The translations under genes and the position numbers were made by a program. The notes beneath the pieces were generated by a model, which had not been told where the DNA came from, ran no database searches, and saw only the letters and a list, made by a program, of their open reading frames with translations. A DNA stretch of 64,000 nucleotides, from positions 62,001 to 126,000 of the forward strand of contig LSIB01000181.1 in NCBI GenBank assembly GCA_001556025.1, written 5' to 3'. This document shows, one piece after another, positions 44,099-54,287 of this stretch (position 1 is the stretch's first letter; each line of letters opens with the position of its first letter). Origin of the DNA: Rhizobiales bacterium CCH3-A5 (GTDB taxonomy: Bacteria > Pseudomonadota > Alphaproteobacteria > Rhizobiales > Beijerinckiaceae).

Positions 44099-47000
44099 GC
44101 ACGCTCGTTCTACAGGTCGCAGGGGCTGCGCTCGGCACGGCTCTGGGCGGACCTTTCGGCGCCATACTCGGGCAGGCCATCGGCGGCCTCGCCGGGGCGC
44201 AGATCGACCAGGCGCTGCTCAACAGCGGCGGCGGCAAGGCGATCGAGGGGCCGCGCCTGAAAGAGACGGAGGGCCTCGCCTCGACCGAAGGGGCGGCGAT
44301 CCCGCGCGTCTACGGCCGCGCACGGGTCGGCGGGCAATTGATCTGGGCGACGCGCTTCGAGGAGCAGGTCAACGTCACGAAGAGCCGCGCCAAGGGCGGC
44401 GGCAAGAGCATGGGCGGGCAGAAGACGACCGAGACGACCTACAGCTATTTCGCCAATCTCGCGGTTGGGCTGTGCGAGGGGCCGATCGCCTTCGTGCGGC
44501 GCGTCTGGGTCGACGGGCGCGAGCTCGACGTCTCGACCGCGACGATGCGCGTTTGGGCCGGCTACGGAAATGAGGAACTCGATCCGCTCATCGCGGCCAA
44601 GGAGGCGGGTGAAGCGCCGGCCTATCGCGACACGGCCTATGTCGTGTTCGAGCGCTTTCCGCTGGCCGATTACGGCAACCGCGTGCCGCAATTCTCCTTC
44701 GAGGTGGTGCGGGCGGTCGATGGGCTCGGCAACATGGTGCGGGCCGTCACGCTGATCCCGGGCGCGGGCGAATTCGTCTACGAGACGCGGCTCGTCAGCC
44801 ATGAACCCGAGCTCGGCGCGACCGAGAACCTGACCCGCCACCAGCTTTTCGGCCCGTCCGACGCCGAAACGGCGCTGTTTCATCTCAAGGCGCTCTGTCC
44901 GAACCTGCGCCGGGTCGCGGTGGTGATCTCGTGGTTCGGTGACGATCTGCGCGCCGGCGCCTGCACGATCGCGCCGCGCGTCGAGATACCGCTGAAGCCC
45001 ACCATCGGAGCCGAATGGTCGGTCGCCGGCCTGACGCGGCCGGTGGCGCGCGCGGTCAGCCAGATCGAGGGCAGACCCGCCTTCGGCGGCACGCCGTCCG
45101 ACGAGAGCGTCATCGCGCTGATCCGCCACTTGCGCGACGTGCTGGGGCTGGAGGTCGTGCTCTACCCCTTCGTGATGATGGATATCCCCGTCGACAATGC
45201 GATGCCGGACCCGGTCTCGGGCGCGGCGGGCCAGCCGCGCTATCCCTGGCGCGGGCGCATCACCTGCGACCCCGCGCCCGAAAGCGCAGGGAGCGTGGAC
45301 GGCACCGGCGCGGCCGAGGCGCAGGTCGCGGCGTTTCTCGGCACAATCACCTCCGTCGACATGGGCCTGGTCGGAGAGCAGGTCATCTGCGCCAAGCCCG
45401 ACGAGTGGAGCTATCGCCGCCTCGTGATGCATTGCGCTGCGCTGGCGCAGGCTGCCGGCGGCGTCCATGGCTTCGTGCTCGGCTCGGAGCTGGTCGGGCT
45501 GACGCGGGTGCGCGGGGCGGCGGGCTACCCGATGGTGGACGGGCTGGTGTCGCTCGCCGGCGACGTCGAGACCATGTTGCCGGGCGCTAAGCTGACCTAC
45601 GCCGCGGACTGGACGGAATACGGCGCGCATGTCCGCAATAGCGGGCAGGACGTGTCCTTTCCGCTCGACCCGCTCTGGGCCTCGCCGGCCATCGACGCGA
45701 TCGGTATCGATTTCTATGTGCCGCTTTCGGACTGGCGCGATTCGAGCAGCCATGCCGACTTGGCGATCGCAAGCGGGCCGAGCGATGTGGCCTATCTGCG
45801 CAGCCGCCTGAACTCCGGCGAGGCCTATGACTGGTATTATGCCGGACCCGGCTGGCGCAAGGCGCAGCAGCGCCTGCCGATCACCGATGGCGCCTACGGC
45901 AAGCCATGGGTCTTCCGGCCCAAGGATCTCTGGAACTGGTGGAGCCAGCCGCATGTTGCGCGCAGCGCCGGCGTGGAAACGACGGCGACGGCCTATGTGC
46001 CGGGCTCCAAGCCGATCTGGCTGACGGAGGTCGGCGTTCCCGCCATCGACAAGGGCGGCAACGGGCCGAGCTTCTTCCCCGATCCGAAATCCGCCGATAG
46101 CGGCCGGCCGTATTTCTCCAGCGGCGCGCGTGACGACCTCGTTCAGCACCGCGCGCTGGAGGCGATCCTGTCGGGCTTCGATCCGGCGCTGCCGGGCTTC
46201 GAGGCGAGCCGCAATCCGGTGCATCCGACGAGTGGCCTGCGCATGGTCGATCCGGCCTGCGTCTTCGTCTGGAGCTGGGATGCGCGGCCGTTCCCGGCCT
46301 TTCCGGAGGTGACGGAGGCCTGGGCCGATGGCGCGAACTGGCAGACCGGGCACTGGATCAACGGCCGCATCGAGGGCGCGCCGGTCGACCGGCTGATCAG
46401 GGCGGTGCTGGCGGATCTCGGTGTGCCCGCCGCCGACGAGATCGTGGTCGACGGCTTCGTCGACGGCTATGTGCTCGACCGGCCGATGTCGGCGCGGCAG
46501 GCGCTGGAGCCGCTGGCGCAGACCTTCGGCTTCGACGCCATCATGAGCGGCGGCCGGCTGGTCTTTCGCGGACGCGGCGGCAAGGTCGCGCGCGTGCTCG
46601 GCAGCGACGACTGTTTGCCGGGCCGCGACGGCAGCCCCTATCAACTCCGCCGCGCGCAGGAATCCGAACTGCCCCGCGAATTGCGGCTGGGCTTCAGCGA
46701 CGGCGACGCGGCCTATCGCCGGGCCGCCGCCTCATCGCGCCGGCTCGCCGGGGCGGCCCGGCGCGAAAGTGCTGTCGAGACCGCGATCGTCACCCGCGTC
46801 GCGGAAGGGCAGCGCCTCGCCGACCAGCGCCTGCAGGAGGTCTGGTCCGGCCGCGAGACCGCCGAGTTCGAGCTCTCCCCGCGCCGCATCGATCTCGAGC
46901 CCGGCGATGTCGTGTCGCTGCCGGTCGATGGGGCGCAGCGCCTGTTACGGCTGACGCGGATCAGTGATGGGCCGACTCGAAAGGCGAGTGCGCGGGCCGT

Positions 47001-48009
47001 GGAGCCCGCCGTCTACGCCAGCGCCGGCGCGCCTGTCGGCCCGATGCCGCCGCGCGCCGCGCCGGCTCTGCCGGGCCGGCCGCTCGCCGTTCCGATGGCG
47101 TTGCCGATCGCGCGCAGCGCCACGCCGCCGCTGCTGTCGCTGGCGGCTTTCGCCTCGCCCTGGCCGGGCGGGCTCGCCGTCTGGCAGGCGGACGGGGCGG
47201 GGGATTTCTCGCTGTTGCGGCAGATCGAAGCCCCATCCATCGTCGGCGAGACGCTGACCATGCTGCCGCCGGGTCCGCTCTGGCGCAGCGATCTCCGCGC
47301 GGTTGTCGATGTCAGGCTGCGTGGAGGGGTTCTCGCTCCGGTGTCGGACGAAGCAGCGCTGGCGGGAGCCAATGCGCTGGCCCTGATCGCGGCGGATGGC
47401 GAGATCGAGATCATGACCGCGGCTCGCGTCGAATTGATCGGCCCGCGCCAGTTCCGGCTGTCGCGGCTGGTGCGCGGTATCGGCGGCTCGGAGGCGGCCG
47501 CGGCGCGCAGCCTGCCGCCTGGCGCGCGCATCGTCGTGCTGGACGGCGCGGCCATCACGCTGACCAGCGACATCGCCGAGATCGGCGTGGCGCGGCGCTA
47601 CCGCGTCGGCCCCGTACGGCGCGATGTCGGCGATCCGACCATGGCGGAGTTCGTCACCGGTGCAAGCGCCGCCGCGCTCGTCCCGCTCGCGCCGGTACGC
47701 CCCAAGGCGCTGAGAAGCTCGGCGGGCATTGCGCTGAGCTGGATCCGCCGGACACGGCTCGACGGCGATTCCTGGGAGATCGCCGAGGTTCCAGTCAGTG
47801 AGGATGGCGAGCGTTACGAGATCAGCGTGCTCTCGTCCGGCGCTCCCGTCAGGACCGTCGCGACGACGCAGCCGTCCTGGCTCTATCCGGCAGCGCAAGA
47901 GATAGCCGATTTCGGCGCGGTTCAGGGCGATATCGACCTCGTGATCGCGCAGATGAGCGCCGTGGTCGGCAGGGGACGTGAATGGCGTGGACGGATCGCG
48001 GTGCGCTGA
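44095..48009 (+). CDS. GTA host-contact/megatron protein (g15)
   Basis: A 1304-residue protein, the largest of the cluster. The Gly/Ala-rich start (GTALGGPFGAILGQAIGGLAGAQID) and IPRVYGRARVGGQLIW are typical. About residues 430-720 form the GTA TIM-barrel-like domain (GFVLGSELVGLTRVRG, then KLTYAADWTEYG and WLTEVGVPAIDKG). A phage-tail_3 domain and an Ig-like C-terminal part follow. It forms the tail tip that contacts the recipient cell. ATG at 44095 overlaps g14; an earlier in-frame start would run inside g14. No lesion. Confidence 0.94.
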   Translation: MSTLVLQVAGAALGTALGGPFGAILGQAIGGLAGAQIDQALLNSGGGKAIEGPRLKETEGLASTEGAAIPRVYGRARVGGQLIWATRFEEQVNVTKSRAKGGGKSMGGQKTTETTYSYFANLAVGLCEGPIAFVRRVWVDGRELDVSTATMRVWAGYGNEELDPLIAAKEAGEAPAYRDTAYVVFERFPLADYGNRVPQFSFEVVRAVDGLGNMVRAVTLIPGAGEFVYETRLVSHEPELGATENLTRHQLFGPSDAETALFHLKALCPNLRRVAVVISWFGDDLRAGACTIAPRVEIPLKPTIGAEWSVAGLTRPVARAVSQIEGRPAFGGTPSDESVIALIRHLRDVLGLEVVLYPFVMMDIPVDNAMPDPVSGAAGQPRYPWRGRITCDPAPESAGSVDGTGAAEAQVAAFLGTITSVDMGLVGEQVICAKPDEWSYRRLVMHCAALAQAAGGVHGFVLGSELVGLTRVRGAAGYPMVDGLVSLAGDVETMLPGAKLTYAADWTEYGAHVRNSGQDVSFPLDPLWASPAIDAIGIDFYVPLSDWRDSSSHADLAIASGPSDVAYLRSRLNSGEAYDWYYAGPGWRKAQQRLPITDGAYGKPWVFRPKDLWNWWSQPHVARSAGVETTATAYVPGSKPIWLTEVGVPAIDKGGNGPSFFPDPKSADSGRPYFSSGARDDLVQHRALEAILSGFDPALPGFEASRNPVHPTSGLRMVDPACVFVWSWDARPFPAFPEVTEAWADGANWQTGHWINGRIEGAPVDRLIRAVLADLGVPAADEIVVDGFVDGYVLDRPMSARQALEPLAQTFGFDAIMSGGRLVFRGRGGKVARVLGSDDCLPGRDGSPYQLRRAQESELPRELRLGFSDGDAAYRRAAASSRRLAGAARRESAVETAIVTRVAEGQRLADQRLQEVWSGRETAEFELSPRRIDLEPGDVVSLPVDGAQRLLRLTRISDGPTRKASARAVEPAVYASAGAPVGPMPPRAAPALPGRPLAVPMALPIARSATPPLLSLAAFASPWPGGLAVWQADGAGDFSLLRQIEAPSIVGETLTMLPPGPLWRSDLRAVVDVRLRGGVLAPVSDEAALAGANALALIAADGEIEIMTAARVELIGPRQFRLSRLVRGIGGSEAAAARSLPPGARIVVLDGAAITLTSDIAEIGVARRYRVGPVRRDVGDPTMAEFVTGASAAALVPLAPVRPKALRSSAGIALSWIRRTRLDGDSWEIAEVPVSEDGERYEISVLSSGAPVRTVATTQPSWLYPAAQEIADFGAVQGDIDLVIAQMSAVVGRGREWRGRIAVR

Positions 48010-48089
48010 CGTATCGTCGGGTCCGGCTGATCGTCCTAGGGTTGCATTCCGCCGCATTCATGACGCGTTCAGTCGTCCGGGGTTAGCGC

Positions 48090-48410
48090 ATGTCGATGAT
48101 GCCCGTCGAAACCATCTTCGCATTCGCCTTGCTGGCGCAGCCGCTGCCGATCCTGCGCGTCGACGATCCGCAGCCCATCGTTTGCCTCTCCGCCGACGAG
48201 ATGCGCGAGACGATCGCCGATGGCCGCGTGATCCAGCCTGTGCAGGCCTCCCGCCATGCGCGCAACGCCGCTCCTGGAGAGGTTCTGCGCATCCGGCTCT
48301 GTCGCCAGGGCGAGGAACTGGTCTATGTTGTGACGACGCTGAAGCGCGACGGGCGCGTGGCGCGCGTCACGCTCGAGGGCCAGTCCGGCAAGGTCGAGAC
48401 CGTCCGCTGA
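48090..48410 (+). CDS. Small exported protein upstream of the two-component pair (possible FeuN-like/PepSY-type)
   Basis: A 106-residue protein. The first about 20 residues are hydrophobic and may be a signal. The rest carries two Cys and ends with RDGRVARVTLEGQSGKVE, a strand pattern seen in PepSY-like small periplasmic proteins. It lies 60 bases before a FeuP-like regulator. Rhizobial FeuPQ has a small exported modulator (FeuN), so this could play that part; the identity is not established. Confidence 0.6.
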   Translation: MSMMPVETIFAFALLAQPLPILRVDDPQPIVCLSADEMRETIADGRVIQPVQASRHARNAAPGEVLRIRLCRQGEELVYVVTTLKRDGRVARVTLEGQSGKVETVR

Positions 48411-48470
48411 GCCCTGTCGGGCTTTACCGAAAACCGCGCCCGACCCCGCGCCAACTGGAGCTTGCCCACC

Positions 48471-49139
48471 GTGAGACTGCTCGTCGTCGAGGACGACAAG
48501 GACCTCAACCGCCAGATCGTGACCGCGCTGGAGAACGCCGGCTACGCCGTCGACAAGGCTTTCGACGGCGAGGAGGGCTCGTTTCTCGGCGAGACCGAGC
48601 CCTATGACGCCGTGATCCTCGATCTCGGCCTGCCCAAGCTCGACGGCGTCGCCGTGCTGCAGGGCTGGCGGCGTGCGGCCAGGACCATGCCGGTGCTGAT
48701 CCTGACCGCGCGCGACCGCTGGAGCGAGAAGGTTTCGGGCTTCGACGCTGGGGCTGACGACTATGTCGTCAAGCCCTTCCACATCGAGGAGTTGCTGGCC
48801 CGGGTGCGCGCGCTCCTGCGCCGCGCCACCGGCCACGCCACATCCGAGCTGACCTGTGGGCCCGTGCGGCTCGACACGCGCGCCAGCCGCGTCGTGGTCG
48901 ATGGCAATCCGATCAAGCTGACCTCGCATGAATACCGGCTGCTCGCCTATCTGATGCATCATCAGGGCAGGGTGGTCTCGCGCACCGAACTGGTCGAGCA
49001 TCTCTACGACCAGGATTTCGACCGCGATTCGAACACGATCGAGGTCTTCGTCGGCCGTCTGCGCAAGAAGCTCGGCGTCGACGTCATCGAGACCGTGCGG
49101 GGTCTGGGTTATATCGCGGCCGCGCCCGCGAAGGTCTGA
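48471..49139 (+). CDS. OmpR-family response regulator (FeuP-like)
   Basis: A 222-residue regulator with a receiver domain (Asp8, Asp9, phospho-acceptor Asp51, Thr in TARD, Lys in VVKPF) and a winged-helix DNA-binding domain ending DVIETVRGLGY. The wording of the receiver (DGEEGSFLGETEPYDAVILDLGLP) is close to rhizobial FeuP. GTG at 48471 is the likely start; a TTG lies 9 bases upstream. Paired with the kinase at 49232. Confidence 0.9.
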   Translation: MRLLVVEDDKDLNRQIVTALENAGYAVDKAFDGEEGSFLGETEPYDAVILDLGLPKLDGVAVLQGWRRAARTMPVLILTARDRWSEKVSGFDAGADDYVVKPFHIEELLARVRALLRRATGHATSELTCGPVRLDTRASRVVVDGNPIKLTSHEYRLLAYLMHHQGRVVSRTELVEHLYDQDFDRDSNTIEVFVGRLRKKLGVDVIETVRGLGYIAAAPAKV

Positions 49140-49231
49140 CCGATATTGACGGGTGAGCGCATGATGTCGTCCGAAAACCGCTCCCGACTGTTCTCCTGCG
49201 CGGACCTTCGGTTCGGCGTCGCGCTCCGGCG

Positions 49232-50611
49232 ATGCCGCTGAAGCCGAATCGCTTTTCGCTCGGCGCGCGGCTGTTCATCTCGGCGGCGGTGTGCTGCGCG
49301 CTGGTGCTGATCCTCGCCGGCTTCGGCCTGACGACGTTCTATCGGCGCTCGGCCGAGCGCGGCTTCGACGAGCGTCTCAGCGTCTACATCAAGGAACTGG
49401 TCGCCGACATCGCCTCGCCGCCCGAGGCGGAGCGGCAGGCGATCGGCGATCTCGGTGAACCGCGCTTCGACCTGCCGCTCTCGGGCTGGTACTGGCAGAT
49501 CGTCCGGCTCGATGGCGAGCGCCCCGTGGTGCGCACCTCGCGCTCCATCGTCGGCGGTCAATTGCCCAAGCTGCTGGACCAGCAGCAACTGACGCCGAAT
49601 GCGCGCGGACTGCGCGAAAGCTATGTTTCCGGCCCCGACGACCGCTGGCTGCGCATCCTCGAACGCGAGATCGATGTCGGCGAGGAAGGGCGCTTCACGG
49701 TCGCGGTCGCCGCGCCCGCCGACGAGATCGATGGCGACATCCGCGACTTCCGCTTCGCGCTGACGATGACCTTCGTCTTGCTCGGGCTCGCGCTCGTCGC
49801 CTCCACCATCATCCAGGTCCGCTTCGGCCTGCGCCCGCTCGTGCGTCTCGGCAACGCTGTCGGCCTCGTGCGCACCGGCGAGGCGCCGCGTATCGCCGGC
49901 CGCTATCCGCCTGATCTCGATCCGCTGGCGGGCGAACTCAACCAGCTCATTGACGCCAATCGCGAGATCCTCGAGCGCGCCCGCACCCAGGTCGGCAATC
50001 TCGCCCATGCGCTCAAGACGCCGCTCAGCGTCATGATCAACGAGGCCGACGCGGCCGAAGGCCAACTCTCCCAGACCGTGAAAACGCAAGCCGCGATCAT
50101 GCGCGACCAGGTCCAGTACTATCTCGACCGCGCGCGTGCCGCCGCGCTCTCGGGTGCGCTCGGCGGCGTCACCGAAATTGCCCCCTCGCTCGATGCGCTG
50201 ATCCGGACCTTCAGCAAGATCTCGCAGGGGCGCGCCATCACCGGCATGCATGCCGTGCCGACCAGCCTGCGCTTTCGCGGCGAGAAGCAGGACCTGGAGG
50301 AGATGCTCGGCAACCTGCTCGACAACGCCTTCAAATGGGCTGAATCCACGGTCGAGGTCGGCGTCGAGCCGACCATGCGCGACCAGCCCGAGCGGATCGC
50401 GCTGGTGATCGACGATGACGGGCCGGGCCTGCCGCCGGAGGCGATGGCCGACGTGATCAAGCGCGGCCGCAGGCTCGACGAGACGACGCCGGGGTCAGGC
50501 CTGGGGCTTTCGATCGTCGGCGATCTCGCCAAGCTCTATGGCGGCGAACTCTCCCTGCATCCGTCGCCGCTCGGGGGCTTGCGCGCCCGCCTCGTGCTGC
50601 CTTCGGTCTGA
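49232..50611 (+). CDS. Sensor histidine kinase (FeuQ-like)
   Basis: A 459-residue membrane kinase: spans at about 13-35 and 175-197 enclose a periplasmic sensor of about 140 residues. HAMP follows, then the phosphorylated His259 in NLAHALKTPL, the N box NLLDNAFKW, the G1 box DDDGPGLP and G2 GSGLGLSIV. The residue after the His is Ala rather than Asp/Glu, an ALKTP variant seen in PhoQ-like kinases. It pairs with the upstream regulator. Confidence 0.9.
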   Translation: MPLKPNRFSLGARLFISAAVCCALVLILAGFGLTTFYRRSAERGFDERLSVYIKELVADIASPPEAERQAIGDLGEPRFDLPLSGWYWQIVRLDGERPVVRTSRSIVGGQLPKLLDQQQLTPNARGLRESYVSGPDDRWLRILEREIDVGEEGRFTVAVAAPADEIDGDIRDFRFALTMTFVLLGLALVASTIIQVRFGLRPLVRLGNAVGLVRTGEAPRIAGRYPPDLDPLAGELNQLIDANREILERARTQVGNLAHALKTPLSVMINEADAAEGQLSQTVKTQAAIMRDQVQYYLDRARAAALSGALGGVTEIAPSLDALIRTFSKISQGRAITGMHAVPTSLRFRGEKQDLEEMLGNLLDNAFKWAESTVEVGVEPTMRDQPERIALVIDDDGPGLPPEAMADVIKRGRRLDETTPGSGLGLSIVGDLAKLYGGELSLHPSPLGGLRARLVLPSV

Positions 50612-50687
50612 AGAAAATGACTCCGCGTGACCCTTTGTCGCCATCTTCGGACATGATGCGCAGCTTTGAATTGGATAAGACAGCGCA

Positions 50688-51791
50688 ATGCTGATCTGGA
50701 TCATCTTCGCGGCCATGACCGGCGCGGCGGTCTTCGCCCTGCTCTGGCCGCTCGGCCGGGGGCGCACGGCTGCCTTCGCCGATGCGGCGGATGCGGCCAG
50801 CCTGTATCGCGACCAGCTCGCCGAGATCGACCGCGATCTCGGCCGCCGCCTGATCGGTCCGCAGGAGGCCGAGGCCGCCCGCGCCGAGGCGGCGCGCCGC
50901 CTCCTCAGGGCAGCAGGCAACGAAACGGGCCCGGCCGCCGAGACCGAGTCCTCGCTGCGCCGCCGCCGCGCCTCCTCGGCATTGGCGTTGTCCTGCGTGC
51001 CGCTGCTGGCGCTCGTGATCTACGGCGCCTATGGCTCGCCGGCGCAGCCCGACCTGCCCCTGGCGGCGCGCCTCAAGGCTTCGCCCGAGCAGCAGGATTT
51101 CTCCGTCGCGCTCGCCCGGATCGAGGCCCATCTCGCCGCCAACCCGACCGATGCGCGCGGCTGGGCAGTGATCGCGCCGGTCTATCTGCGGCAGGGACGC
51201 GCGGAGGACGCGGCACGCGCCTTCGGCAATGCCGTGCGCTTCGGCGAGCCTGACGCCGAGTTGCTGGCAGGCCAGGGCGAGGCGCAGATTCTGGCAGCCG
51301 GCGGCGTCGTCACGGCCGAAGCGCGCGAAAGCCTGAGCCGGGCCGTTGCCCGTGATCCCAAAAATGCCCGCGCACGCTATTTCCTCGCCATCGCCAAGGA
51401 GCAGGACGGCGACGCCGCCAGCGCGGCCGAAGCCCTGCGCGCGCTTATCGCCGATGCGCCCGGAGAGGCGGGTTGGCTCTCTCTGGTGCGCGACAGGCTG
51501 GCGCGGCTCGACGGCGAAACCGCACGGGGCGCGATCGCGGCGTTGCCGGCACAGGATCAGCAGGCGGCCATTCGCGGCATGGTCGAGGGGCTTGCCGCCC
51601 GTCTGGCGCAGGGCGGCGGCAATCTCGACGAATGGACGCGGCTGATCCGTTCGCAGACCGTGCTCGGCAACCGGGCGGAGGCGAAGGCCGCGCTTGCGAC
51701 CGCGCGCCTGCGTCTGGCCAGCGATTCCTCGGTCTCGTCGCAGCTCGACGCACTCGCAGCCGAACTCGGCCTCAAGGACGCCGCGCCATGA
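50688..51791 (+). CDS. ccmI: Cytochrome c maturation protein CcmI (CycH)
   Basis: A 367-residue inner-membrane protein. It has an N-terminal span (about 2-22), a helical Leu/Arg-rich loop ([17 protein letters not shown]), a second span (about 98-115) and TPR-type repeats to the end. CcmI binds apocytochrome c and passes it to the haem ligase CcmF/CcmH. Heads ccmI-E-F-H; each pair overlaps or is within 11 bases. Confidence 0.92.
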   Translation: MLIWIIFAAMTGAAVFALLWPLGRGRTAAFADAADAASLYRDQLAEIDRDLGRRLIGPQEAEAARAEAARRLLRAAGNETGPAAETESSLRRRRASSALALSCVPLLALVIYGAYGSPAQPDLPLAARLKASPEQQDFSVALARIEAHLAANPTDARGWAVIAPVYLRQGRAEDAARAFGNAVRFGEPDAELLAGQGEAQILAAGGVVTAEARESLSRAVARDPKNARARYFLAIAKEQDGDAASAAEALRALIADAPGEAGWLSLVRDRLARLDGETARGAIAALPAQDQQAAIRGMVEGLAARLAQGGGNLDEWTRLIRSQTVLGNRAEAKAALATARLRLASDSSVSSQLDALAAELGLKDAAP

Positions 51792-52294
51792 CGGCGACTC
51801 AGCAGCCGCTTCCTGCGATCCGCAAGCGCATGACGCGCAAGCAGCGCCGTCTGATGCTGATCGGCGGGGCCGGCCTCGTGCTCTGCGTCGCCGCCGGGCT
51901 CGTGCTGGTCGCGATGCGGGATTCGATCGTGTTCTTCTACGGGCCGACCGAGATCGTCGAGAAGGGCCTGACGCCGGGCACCCGCATGCGCCTCGGCGGC
52001 CTGGTCGAGAAGGGCTCGCTCGCGCGAGGTCCGGGCCAAAAGATCAGCTTCGCGGTGACCGACAGCAAGACCACGATGACGATCAGCTATGAGGGGCTGC
52101 TGCCGGACCTGTTCCGCGAGGGGCAGGGCGTCGTGACCGAGGGCGTCTTCGAGGGAGCAGGGCGCTTCAAAGCGGATTCCGTGCTCGCCAAGCATGACGA
52201 AACCTATATGCCGCGCGAGGTGGCCGACACGCTGAAGAAGCAGGGCCACTGGCAGCCGGGCGGCGCGCCGGCCAACACACCGGCCAAACCATGA
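51788..52294 (+). CDS. ccmE: Haem chaperone CcmE (CycJ)
   Basis: A 168-residue periplasmic haem carrier. A basic N-terminus and one span (about 22-43) precede a beta-barrel domain. The covalent haem motif HxxxY is His136-Tyr140 in [14 protein letters not shown] at 51788 overlaps the ccmI stop. Confidence 0.95.
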   Translation: MTATQQPLPAIRKRMTRKQRRLMLIGGAGLVLCVAAGLVLVAMRDSIVFFYGPTEIVEKGLTPGTRMRLGGLVEKGSLARGPGQKISFAVTDSKTTMTISYEGLLPDLFREGQGVVTEGVFEGAGRFKADSVLAKHDETYMPREVADTLKKQGHWQPGGAPANTPAKP

Positions 52295-52304
52295 GGCCCG
52301 CGCG

Positions 52305-54287
52305 ATGATCGTCGAGATCGGCCATTTCGCGCTGGCGCTGGCGCTGGGTGTCGCCTTCGTGCAGGCGCTGGTGCCGCTCTGGGGCGTGGCGCGGGGCGAC
52401 CGGACGCTGGCCTCGGTGGGGCCTGCCGCCGCGATCACCTGTTTCCTGCTGGTCGCCATGTCCTTTGCGGCGCTGACGGCGGCCTATGTGCGCTCCGACT
52501 TCTCGGTCGAGAACGTCGTCGCCAATTCGCATTCGGCCCAGCCGCTGATCTATAAGCTGACCTCGACCTGGGGCAATCACGAAGGCTCGATGCTGCTCTG
52601 GGTGCTGATCCTGACGCTGTTCGGCGCGCTCGTCGCGCTGTCGCGGCGTTCGCTGCCGGTCAGGCTGCGCGCCGGCGCGCTGGCGGCTCAAGGCTGGGTC
52701 ACGGTCGCGTTTCTGGCTTTCACGCTGATGACGTCGAACCCGTTCCGGCGCATGATCCCGGCTCCGGCAGAGGGCAACGACCTCAACCCGATCCTGCAGG
52801 ATCTTGGCCTCGCGATCCATCCGCCGCTGCTCTATGTCGGCTATGTCGGCTTCTCGATCACCTATGCGTTTGCAGTCGCCGCGCTGATCGACGGGCGCAT
52901 CGACGCCGTCTGGGCGCGCGCGGTGCGGCCCTGGACGCTGCTGGCATGGGTGTTCCTGACGCTGGGCATCGCGATGGGCTCCTACTGGGCCTATTACGAG
53001 CTCGGCTGGGGCGGCTGGTGGTTCTGGGACCCGGTCGAGAACGCCTCGCTGATGCCCTGGCTCGCCGGCACGGCGCTGATCCATTCCACCGTGGTGATGG
53101 AGAAGCGCGACGCCCTCAAGGTCTGGACGATCCTGCTCGCGATCCTGACGTTCTCGCTCTCGTTGCTCGGCACTTTCATCGTCCGCTCGGGCGTGCTGAC
53201 CTCGGTGCATTCCTTCGCCAGCGATCCGCAGCGCGGGCTCTTCATCCTCGCCATCCTTGTCTTCTTCGTCGGCGGTTCGCTGGCGCTCTTCGCCTGGCGC
53301 GCGCCGCTTTTGCGTCAGGGCGGGCTGTTCGCGCCGGTGTCGCGGGAGGGCGCGCTGGTCGTCAACAACGTCTTCATCGCGACCTCCTGCGCCACCGTCT
53401 TCATCGGAACGCTCTATCCGCTCGTGTTGGAGATGGCGACCGGCGACAAGATCTCGGTCGGCCCGCCGTTCTTCAACGCGACCTTCATCCCGGTTCTCGT
53501 GCCGTTGCTCCTCTTGCTGCCGATCGGCCAGTCGCTGGCCTGGAAGCGCGGCGACCTGCTCGGCGCGGCCCAGCGCTCGGTTTGGGCCCTCGGGCTCGGC
53601 ATCCTCGCCAGCGTTGCTTTGCTGGCCATGTTCAGAAGCGGGCCGGTGCTGGCTCCGCTCGGCATCGGACTTGGCGTATTCCTGGTGGCCGGCGCGGCCT
53701 TCGATCTGGGTGAGCGCGTCGTGGCGCGGGCCAGCGGCGCATCCGCGATCTGGTCGCGCGCGGTCGGCCTGCCGCGGTCGGCCTGGGGTACCGCTCTGGC
53801 TCATGCCGGGGTTGGCATCTCTGTCATCGGCATCGCGGCCACTGCCTGGAGCACCGAGGGTATCGGCGTGCTGAAACCCGGCGAGAGCCTGACCAGCGGT
53901 CGCTACACGATCACGCTGGAGGCGATCTCGCCGCGCATCGGCCCGAATTTTCGCGCCGAGATCGCCCGCTTTCAGCTTGCTTCCGGCAACAGGTCGCTCG
54001 GCGCGATCGAGGCCGGCAAGCGCGTCTACATCGCCCGCAACATGCCGACCACCGAGGCCGGCATCCGAACCGACGGCCTGAGCCAGGCCTATGTCAGCCT
54101 CGGCGAGCCGCAGGGCGATGGCGGCATCGCGGTCAGGCTCTACGACAAGCCGCTGATCCTGCTGATCTGGATCGGGGCGATCGTGATGGCGCTCGGCGGC
54201 GCGCTCTCGCTGACCGACCGGCGCTTCCGGCTCGCTGCGCCACGTCGCGCCGCGCCGGCCCGCGTCGTCGCGCAGCCGGCGGAATGA
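52305..54287 (+). CDS. ccmF: Haem lyase subunit CcmF (CycK)
   Basis: A 660-residue polytopic membrane protein, the core of the cytochrome c haem ligase. The tryptophan-rich periplasmic motif WGGWWFWDPVENASLMPWL and the WGNHEGSMLLW motif are present, with haem-ligating His residues nearby. Full length, about 15 hydrophobic spans. It overlaps ccmH by ATGA. Confidence 0.96.
   Translation: MIVEIGHFALALALGVAFVQALVPLWGVARGDRTLASVGPAAAITCFLLVAMSFAALTAAYVRSDFSVENVVANSHSAQPLIYKLTSTWGNHEGSMLLWVLILTLFGALVALSRRSLPVRLRAGALAAQGWVTVAFLAFTLMTSNPFRRMIPAPAEGNDLNPILQDLGLAIHPPLLYVGYVGFSITYAFAVAALIDGRIDAVWARAVRPWTLLAWVFLTLGIAMGSYWAYYELGWGGWWFWDPVENASLMPWLAGTALIHSTVVMEKRDALKVWTILLAILTFSLSLLGTFIVRSGVLTSVHSFASDPQRGLFILAILVFFVGGSLALFAWRAPLLRQGGLFAPVSREGALVVNNVFIATSCATVFIGTLYPLVLEMATGDKISVGPPFFNATFIPVLVPLLLLLPIGQSLAWKRGDLLGAAQRSVWALGLGILASVALLAMFRSGPVLAPLGIGLGVFLVAGAAFDLGERVVARASGASAIWSRAVGLPRSAWGTALAHAGVGISVIGIAATAWSTEGIGVLKPGESLTSGRYTITLEAISPRIGPNFRAEIARFQLASGNRSLGAIEAGKRVYIARNMPTTEAGIRTDGLSQAYVSLGEPQGDGGIAVRLYDKPLILLIWIGAIVMALGGALSLTDRRFRLAAPRRAAPARVVAQPAE

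Larger units (their letters stand above)
32286..48009 (+). mobile_element. Gene transfer agent (GTA) structural gene cluster
   Basis: Sixteen or more genes follow the order of the Rhodobacter capsulatus GTA cluster: g1, terminase, portal, small g3.5-like, protease, capsid, g6 to g15. Several steps overlap by ATGA. No integrase, repressor, replication or lysis gene is present within or beside it, and composition matches the host, as expected for a domesticated GTA. Departures from the standard order are a premature stop in the capsid gene, two antisense protease genes between capsid and g6, and an extra small gene before the protease. Confidence 0.9.

Noticed and set aside
44110..46644. 844-codon open frame antisense to g15
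   Set aside because: A shadow of strong third-position G/C bias; low-complexity Arg/Ala/Asp-rich product, no domain, and the sense frame is a clear GTA protein. The same holds for long antisense frames over ccmF (52167-54467), glnE (58735-60627), maeB (1286-2698) and the kinase (61405-63774).
32286..48009. Ordinary prophage
   Set aside because: No integrase, attachment repeats, repressor, replication or lysis genes; gene order and the g10-g15 set are GTA-specific and composition matches the chromosome.
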